NCBI GenBank assembly: GCA_031261365.1
Contig: JAISJY010000103.1
Coordinates: 1-10,264 of the forward strand
Length of the DNA stretch: 10,264 nucleotides
Reading direction: 5' to 3'
Source: Caryophanales bacterium
GTDB lineage: Bacteria > Bacillota_I > Bacilli_A > RFN20 > JAISJY01
Numbering within the stretch: the first letter of the stretch is position 1; every line of letters begins with the position of its first letter. Below the pieces are notes generated by a model. It was not told the DNA's origin. It saw only the letters and a program-made list of their open reading frames with translations, and searched no databases. This document shows, in pieces, positions 6,039-10,264 of the stretch. Made by a program: the position numbers and the translations under genes.

Positions 6039-7139
6039 TTATAATTTCAATTTCATTTGTCTTTTATTAGCATACATATTTCTATCGGCTTCATAAATCA
6101 TATCATCAACAGTTGTGCGAGAAAGGTGTCCAATAGAAATACCTGAGGCAAAACTTATTTTTTCAATTTCATTAACTTGTAAAGAATTAAAAGCAGACAC
6201 TTGATTATTGACTAAAGCTAAATATTCTTCAGCTTTATTTAAGTCAGCATTTTCAAAGATACCTAAAAACTCATCCCCACCAAATCTACCAATGAAACCA
6301 AAACCTTTGCTTTCTTCGTTTAAAATAGAAGCAAATTTAGCTATTATTTTATCACCACCTTGATGCCCTAAAAAGTCATTTGCTAATTTTAGATTATTCA
6401 TATCAAACATTAAAACTGCAAGATTATTGTCAGAAGGGTTGGCTTTTAAATGAGTAATTAATCTTTCACAAGAGGCTCTATTTTCTAAACCTGTTAAAGA
6501 GTCAACATAAGCAATTTTACCTAAGGCATCTGCTCTTTTTCTGGCAGCAAAACCTCTAATAATAAAGACACCAGCAATTAAAATAAAGCCAATAAAAAGT
6601 CCATTAACCACTATTAGAATTGTTGTAGAGTTGTTGACTTGTCTTTCTGAATAAGCTTCAGCTGCAAAAACAGTATCATTGGCTAAAACAAAATAGGCTT
6701 CACTTTTTAGAAATAATTCTTGAGGAGCATTAGGAACTTTATCTCTAACATTTTTAATTTCTTTTTTTAAATCATTCCATTGAACCAAGAGTTTCTTAAT
6801 ATCTTCTTTATGGGTTGGATCATTTAAGACAATGATGTTTTTGGTTTCTTCAGTTTTTCCTTTGCCTGTATCTAAAGCAAACAAAATAGTATCTAATCTA
6901 TTTCTTAAAGCATCTCTTTTTTCAATAGTATTTTCCACATCAACATCAGAGTAGGCTTCTTGTAATTCCATTTTGATTAATTTTTGAGTCGCCCCTCTAA
7001 CTATACCATCAAAGTTTACTACTTTAGCATTTCCTTGTAATGTTTTAATAGATACGAAGGAAAGAATACTAACTAATAAAAATAAAATCATACTTATTCC
7101 TATTAAAATATACGCTTTTTTATCACTATGTTTTTTCAT
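6039..7139 (-). CDS. Membrane diguanylate cyclase with PilJ/NarX-type sensor (GGDEF)
   Basis: This 366-aa protein should make c-di-GMP from GTP. Membrane helices lie at about 10-31 and 172-195. They bracket an extracytoplasmic helical region whose start (GIVRGATQKLIKMELQ, 45-60) matches the P-box-like opening of the type IV pili/NarX methyl-accepting-type sensor domain. A GGDEF domain spans about 205-366, with DSLTGL (213-218), metal-binding D246 in FDMNNLK, N254, GHQGGD (258-263), intact GGDEF (287-291) and the closing ADRNMYANK. The inhibitory I-site RxxD is replaced by K278-G-F-G281, so product feedback at that site should be lost. AAAGG six bases before the ATG supports the start. It lies 11 bases after the hybrid kinase stop, in one operon. 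No EAL or HD-GYP phosphodiesterase is in the window. Confidence 0.93.
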   Translation of the reverse strand: MKKHSDKKAYILIGISMILFLLVSILSFVSIKTLQGNAKVVNFDGIVRGATQKLIKMELQEAYSDVDVENTIEKRDALRNRLDTILFALDTGKGKTEETKNIIVLNDPTHKEDIKKLLVQWNDLKKEIKNVRDKVPNAPQELFLKSEAYFVLANDTVFAAEAYSERQVNNSTTILIVVNGLFIGFILIAGVFIIRGFAARKRADALGKIAYVDSLTGLENRASCERLITHLKANPSDNNLAVLMFDMNNLKLANDFLGHQGGDKIIAKFASILNEESKGFGFIGRFGGDEFLGIFENADLNKAEEYLALVNNQVSAFNSLQVNEIEKISFASGISIGHLSRTTVDDMIYEADRNMYANKRQMKLKL

Positions 7140-7150
7140 TTTAAACCTTT

Positions 7151-8614
7151 CTATTTTCTTGGCAATAATCTTGCCATAGTCTTATACATTTCATTAAAGT
7201 CAATAGGTTTGCCAATATGTCCATTCATACCAGAATCCAATACTTTTTTTGTATCATCCTTCATTACATTTGCAGTAACAGCTATGATAATTATACTTTT
7301 AGCATCATTTCGCCCACTAGCACGGATGTTTTGAGTAGCTTCACACCCGTCCATAATGGGCATTTGCATATCCATAAGAATTAAATCATAATAATTAAGA
7401 GGTGATTTTAAAAACATATCTAAAGCAATTTGACCGTTTTCAGCAGTTTCCATTGTGATTTCAGTTTCTTTTAATAATTCTAAAACGATAGTTCTATTTA
7501 TTTCAATGTCATCAACGATTAAAAGGCGTTTCCCTTTAAAGTTAGGAGTGCTTTCAATTTCATTATTTTCTTTTTTTTCTAATTTTGGCACAGCTGGAAC
7601 TTTAATAGTAAAACTAAAAGTACTTCCTTCACCTAATTTACTATCTAATTCAATATCTCCGCCCATTTTTCCTACTAGATTTTTAGCAATAACTAAGCCT
7701 AAACCTGTTCCACCATATTTTCTACTTGTACTAGAATCTGCTTGAACAAAAGGTGAGAATAATTTAACAGATTGGTCGGGTGATAAACCAATGCCGGTAT
7801 CTATAATATAAAAGGAATAGACACTTTCACCATTCATATGAACTAATTCTTCAACCGATAAGGTAACAGAACCACCTGAGTTAGTAAACTTTATAGCATT
7901 TGATAATAAGTTAATTAAAACTTGATTTAAGCGAAGAGAATCTGTAGTAATGCCATCGTTTTTAATGTTTTTAATAATAAGTTCAAAGTTTAATTGTTTT
8001 TCTTTTACCTTTTCTTGAAACATTTCTTTAATAAACATTAAGTCTTCGCTTAAAGAGAAAGGCTGTTCGTCAAAAATAAGTTTGCCAGATTCTAATTTAG
8101 AAAAGTCCAAGATATCATTGATAACACCTAATAAATGTTTAGAGTTTTCATCTATTTTAATTAAACAGTCGCTTATTTTATCAATATCTTTACTATTTTG
8201 AGCAATTTGAACCATACCTGTTATAGCACTCATTGGAGTTCGTATTTCATGGCTCATTGTGGAAAGAAAGTCATTTTTAGATTTGCTCATTTTTTCAAGG
8301 TTTTCCATCATAATATTTAAGTTTTTTTCTATTTCTAAAAAAGAACTGTTTTTTTCTTCATTAATTCTATGGTCTAAATGGCCATTGGAAGCTAATAAAA
8401 GGAACTTATCTATTTTATTTAGGTCTTTATTAAAATTAAAATAGAAAAACAAAATAGGTAGTGTAGTTATTGAAGTAGCAAGCAATAAAACTAAGATTAA
8501 TAATAAATATGGATTAGCTAATTGACTGATAAAAAAGACTGAAATGAGCAAAAGAATATCAACTACAAAAATAGTTAGTATAGCAAAGAATATAACTCTT
8601 TTTTTCAATATCAT
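7151..8614 (-). CDS. Hybrid sensor histidine kinase with C-terminal receiver domain
   Basis: This 487-aa membrane kinase has two N-terminal helices (about 8-30 and 37-60) joined by only about six residues, so it lacks an external sensor domain and probably senses within the membrane or via a partner. A HAMP-like linker (about 60-112) leads to HisKA, with SHEIRTP carrying the phospho-accepting H122. The HATPase domain has the N-box with N239, DTGIG (272-276) and GGTGLGL (301-307). After a Lys/Glu-rich linker the receiver domain (about 362-485) has acidic pair D368/D369, phospho-acceptor D415 in LMDMQMP, T448 and K469. No separate phosphotransfer (Hpt) protein or DNA-binding regulator is visible, so the output is unclear; the diguanylate cyclase next in the operon is an obvious functional partner. 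GAGGT upstream of the ATG supports the start. Confidence 0.95.
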   Translation of the reverse strand: MILKKRVIFFAILTIFVVDILLLISVFFISQLANPYLLLILVLLLATSITTLPILFFYFNFNKDLNKIDKFLLLASNGHLDHRINEEKNSSFLEIEKNLNIMMENLEKMSKSKNDFLSTMSHEIRTPMSAITGMVQIAQNSKDIDKISDCLIKIDENSKHLLGVINDILDFSKLESGKLIFDEQPFSLSEDLMFIKEMFQEKVKEKQLNFELIIKNIKNDGITTDSLRLNQVLINLLSNAIKFTNSGGSVTLSVEELVHMNGESVYSFYIIDTGIGLSPDQSVKLFSPFVQADSSTSRKYGGTGLGLVIAKNLVGKMGGDIELDSKLGEGSTFSFTIKVPAVPKLEKKENNEIESTPNFKGKRLLIVDDIEINRTIVLELLKETEITMETAENGQIALDMFLKSPLNYYDLILMDMQMPIMDGCEATQNIRASGRNDAKSIIIIAVTANVMKDDTKKVLDSGMNGHIGKPIDFNEMYKTMARLLPRK

Positions 8615-8648
8615 TGTCTTTTACCTCGCTTTTATAGGTTGCTATTTA

Positions 8649-8657
8649 ATTATAACA
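8649..8657 (-). promoter_or_regulatory. Extended -10 promoter of the kinase-cyclase-hydrolase operon
   Basis: On the - strand this reads TGTTATAAT: a perfect TATAAT with the TGn extension that can replace a -35. Transcription would start near 8642, giving a leader of about 28 bases that includes GAGGT before the ATG at 8614. No good TTGACA lies 17-18 bases upstream. It is the only visible promoter for the three-gene operon. Confidence 0.6.
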
Positions 8658-8739
8658 AGAAAACACTATTTTAGACATAATAATGATATATTTAGTGAAG
8701 AAAACTATTGAAAATATTAAAAAATTGCTTAAATAATGT
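8658..8739. other. Intergenic region between defence-like pair and kinase operon
   Basis: No gene is seen. On the - strand, just after the Toprim-like stop, TTAAA-N5-TTTAA is followed by GCAATTTTTTA; this could be a weak intrinsic terminator but the stem has no G-C pairs. GACATAAT at 8674-8681 repeats one arm of the inverted repeat at 2795-2819, probably by chance. Confidence 0.3.
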
Positions 8740-8925
8740 TTAATTCTCTTTAAAATGCTCACTAAATAAATTATAAATAGTGTATTTGTCTTTATGTAAA
8801 AATCTATGCTTTTTAATTGCCTTTATTAGTTCATTAATATTATTTTTAAAAGTATCAATAATAAAATCATAAGTTTTAACATTTTTAATTTTTAAGATAG
8901 TTTTACAATATGTAGATGCCTTCAT
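8740..8925 (-). CDS. Possible internally started 61-aa C-terminal product of the Toprim-like gene
   Basis: Within the Toprim-like gene, AAGGAGGA (- strand, 8942-8935) lies nine bases before the in-frame ATG of codon 122 (8925-8923). This is a full match to the ribosome's anti-SD at good spacing, much better than the site ahead of the gene's own GTG. Initiation here would give a 61-residue basic helical protein (M122-N182) in addition to the full protein. The AAGGAGGA bases also encode Gln-Gly-Gly of the full protein, so chance cannot be excluded. Confidence 0.3.
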   Translation of the reverse strand: MKASTYCKTILKIKNVKTYDFIIDTFKNNINELIKAIKKHRFLHKDKYTIYNLFSEHFKEN

Positions 8926-9288
8926 TTTATTTGGTCCTCCTTGATATTTTTTAACATAATCATCATGTTTTCCTTGATAAATAATATAAAGTATCTCAAT
9001 TTCTGGGGAAGTGTGTATTGGTTTAATATTAATTCTTTTGTCAAGGTGCGAGGTATTTTGGTTTTTGGAGTCTAGTAAATAATAAACATCTATAATATTT
9101 CCATTAAAATCTCTACCATCTACATATTCAGCAAGAAATGTATCTATATTCCGATATCTTCCACTAAGAATTTTTCTATCTATTAAGTCGTCACGAGAAA
9201 AAATTAAAACATTATTGTCAATAAGGAGGTCCATAATTGCTTGTTCTGCATTTCCTTCTACAATACAAGCAATTATTTTACTATTCAC
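8740..9288 (-). CDS. Toprim-like protein paired with an AAA ATPase, candidate defence effector
   Basis: This 182-aa protein opens with a strand and then VEGNAEQ (10-16), the Glu-bearing motif that starts many Toprim/OLD-type nuclease domains. YYLLDSK follows (69-75, D73), then SPEIEILYIIYQGKHDDY (94-111) with acidic E96 and E98. The spacing fits a small Toprim-like fold, but a canonical DxD is not evident, so nuclease activity is inferred. From memory, similar small proteins (CEGxAEQAI..., LDSR, APEIEML) occur in Bacillota as hypothetical proteins beside the same kind of ATPase; I could not search this. It starts with GTG overlapping the ATPase stop by 8 bases (GTGAATAG), with only a weak GAGAAG ahead, so translation is probably coupled. 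RloB-, AriB- or OLD-type effectors are the nearest functional analogies. The end looks natural. Confidence 0.8.
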   Translation of the reverse strand: MNSKIIACIVEGNAEQAIMDLLIDNNVLIFSRDDLIDRKILSGRYRNIDTFLAEYVDGRDFNGNIIDVYYLLDSKNQNTSHLDKRINIKPIHTSPEIEILYIIYQGKHDDYVKKYQGGPNKMKASTYCKTILKIKNVKTYDFIIDTFKNNINELIKAIKKHRFLHKDKYTIYNLFSEHFKEN

Positions 9289-10264
9289 GCTTCTCGTTTT
9301 CTTTTATTAAATATGATTGAAGTTGCAAAAAATTTGTATATTGAGGATTTGAATGAATATTTAATTCATTAGAGGAAAGTACTTTACTTTTCTTTTTTTC
9401 ACCTCGTATATCAAAAGAACTATAGTTAATTATTTGGGTAATTCCAGTATTTTTTGAAAGTAAATATAATGAATCGTTTCTTCTTAATAAATCTAAAATT
9501 TCAATATAATGAGTGCTAAAAATTAAAGTTGCCCCCAAAGGATTTATTCTTCTGTCATAAAAAATCTTAATGATATCAGAAACAATAGTTTTATGTAACC
9601 CCAATTCTATTTCATCAATAAAAAGATAAGAACCAAGTTTTAAGACCTTAGATATTTTTTCAAATAATATTATGCCTTTGGAAGTACCACAAGATAATAA
9701 ACTTGCTAAATTTTCATCGTTTACAGTTTTTGCTTCTTGATTTTTAAATTTTATGTTAAAAGTTTGAGGTGAATTTTCTTCTATCTTTTCAATAGCACTA
9801 TCAAAATAATTAATTATTTCTGGTATTAAGACTTTGGGAGTAAGGGGGTTATTAATTCCGATAAAAAAGGTTTTCCCAGAACTAATAAAAGCTAAATATT
9901 GAAGAATTGTTTCATTAGTTGGTATTGTAAATAATTTGTTTTTTTCTTTGAATAAATCAATAAATTCTTTTCGGGAAATTGTTTTAGAATTTCTTTTTAG
10001 GAAAGTATCAATATTAGAAATGTTCTCGTTTTTTTTGATTTCTTTGTAAGTTATATCTTCGGCAGTAATCGTTAAATCTTCAAATATATCTTCAAAGTTT
10101 ATTTCAATTCTGTCTTGTAAAATATACTTATCAATTGTTATAAAAGTAATATTGATTATAATTTGCTTTTCAAAGGAGGATATTGTTAATAAATCATTTA
10201 ATTTAGAATTTTTGTCTTTAAAAAACATTAATGCCCAATTAATTAGTTTAAGGGAAGTTGTTTT
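9281..10264 (-). CDS. AAA/ABC-type ATPase (AAA_15/OLD-like), 5' end beyond window
   Basis: The gene is cut by the right edge. A Met at 10228 could be read as the start, but the frame stays open to the edge and reads KTTSLKLINWAL just before it. That is the tail of a P-loop (G-x4-GKTT) and its following helix, so the real start lies outside. Counting from that internal Met, LSCGTSKG (178-185) is the ABC-like signature, YLFIDEIE (201-208) is Walker B with its catalytic Glu, and FSTHYIEILD (237-246) holds the switch His. The region between (about 20-170) is a helical/strand insertion typical of Rad50/SMC-like ATPases of defence systems. It ends with TAG overlapping the Toprim-like gene by 8 bases, so the two form a unit. 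The ATPase probably senses or binds the trigger and controls the partner; that is inference. Confidence 0.88.
   Translation of the reverse strand, partial: KTTSLKLINWALMFFKDKNSKLNDLLTISSFEKQIIINITFITIDKYILQDRIEINFEDIFEDLTITAEDITYKEIKKNENISNIDTFLKRNSKTISRKEFIDLFKEKNKLFTIPTNETILQYLAFISSGKTFFIGINNPLTPKVLIPEIINYFDSAIEKIEENSPQTFNIKFKNQEAKTVNDENLASLLSCGTSKGIILFEKISKVLKLGSYLFIDEIELGLHKTIVSDIIKIFYDRRINPLGATLIFSTHYIEILDLLRRNDSLYLLSKNTGITQIINYSSFDIRGEKKKSKVLSSNELNIHSNPQYTNFLQLQSYLIKENEKRE

Noticed and set aside
9222..9320. AAGGAGGT on the + strand inside the Toprim-like gene, followed by TTG
   Set aside because: It opens only a frame of about 27 codons antisense to a real gene, and the bases are explained by coding on the - strand.
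10165..10200. AAAGGAGGA on the + strand inside the ATPase gene
   Set aside because: The following possible start is too close and gives a frame of a few codons; it is antisense coding sequence.
10226..10228. Met codon as the start of the ATPase gene
   Set aside because: The frame stays open to the window edge and encodes the end of a P-loop, so this Met is internal.
1..10264. CRISPR array, tRNA, rRNA or insertion sequence
   Set aside because: No regularly spaced repeats, no RNA gene landmarks and no transposase were seen on either strand.

Overview
The window is AT-rich DNA of a low-GC Gram-positive type, either Bacillota or a Mycoplasmatota lineage that keeps the standard code (Acholeplasma/Izemoplasma/RF39-like). 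This rests on Shine-Dalgarno (SD) sites before several genes, AGA as the usual Arg codon outside the first gene, TGG for Trp, a lipoprotein lipobox, and mollicute-like ABC and GGDEF proteins. No gene ends in TGA. The taxonomic call is an inference.

Left accessory part (1-2983, + strand): a YhcG/DUF1016 nuclease gene with foreign-looking codon use is followed by a translationally coupled pair, a 68-aa protein of unknown function and a soluble SDH-type (Clp-fold, SppA-like) serine protease. Near-identical direct repeats of about 66-69 bp follow the nuclease gene and the protease gene, so the pair sits in a cassette of about 1.5 kb that could be excised or exchanged.

Central part: a + strand operon (2984-5382) encodes an ABC half-transporter, a small membrane-anchored protein and what looks like the first 42 residues of a lipoprotein. 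The lipoprotein runs into the 3' end of a convergent gene and appears truncated. The ABC gene may be read from a leaderless mRNA. A convergent - strand operon (8614-5357) encodes a hybrid histidine kinase, a membrane diguanylate cyclase lacking the inhibitory I-site, and an alpha/beta hydrolase. It is probably a signalling unit linking phosphorelay to c-di-GMP, served by an extended -10 promoter.

Right accessory part (8740-10264, - strand): two overlapping genes encode an AAA/ABC-type ATPase, cut by the window edge inside its P-loop, and a 182-aa Toprim-like protein. From the layout and motifs this is a candidate two-component anti-phage system. The Toprim-like gene also contains a perfect internal SD and ATG that could yield a separate 61-aa C-terminal protein. 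This is the best candidate here for a poorly described system.
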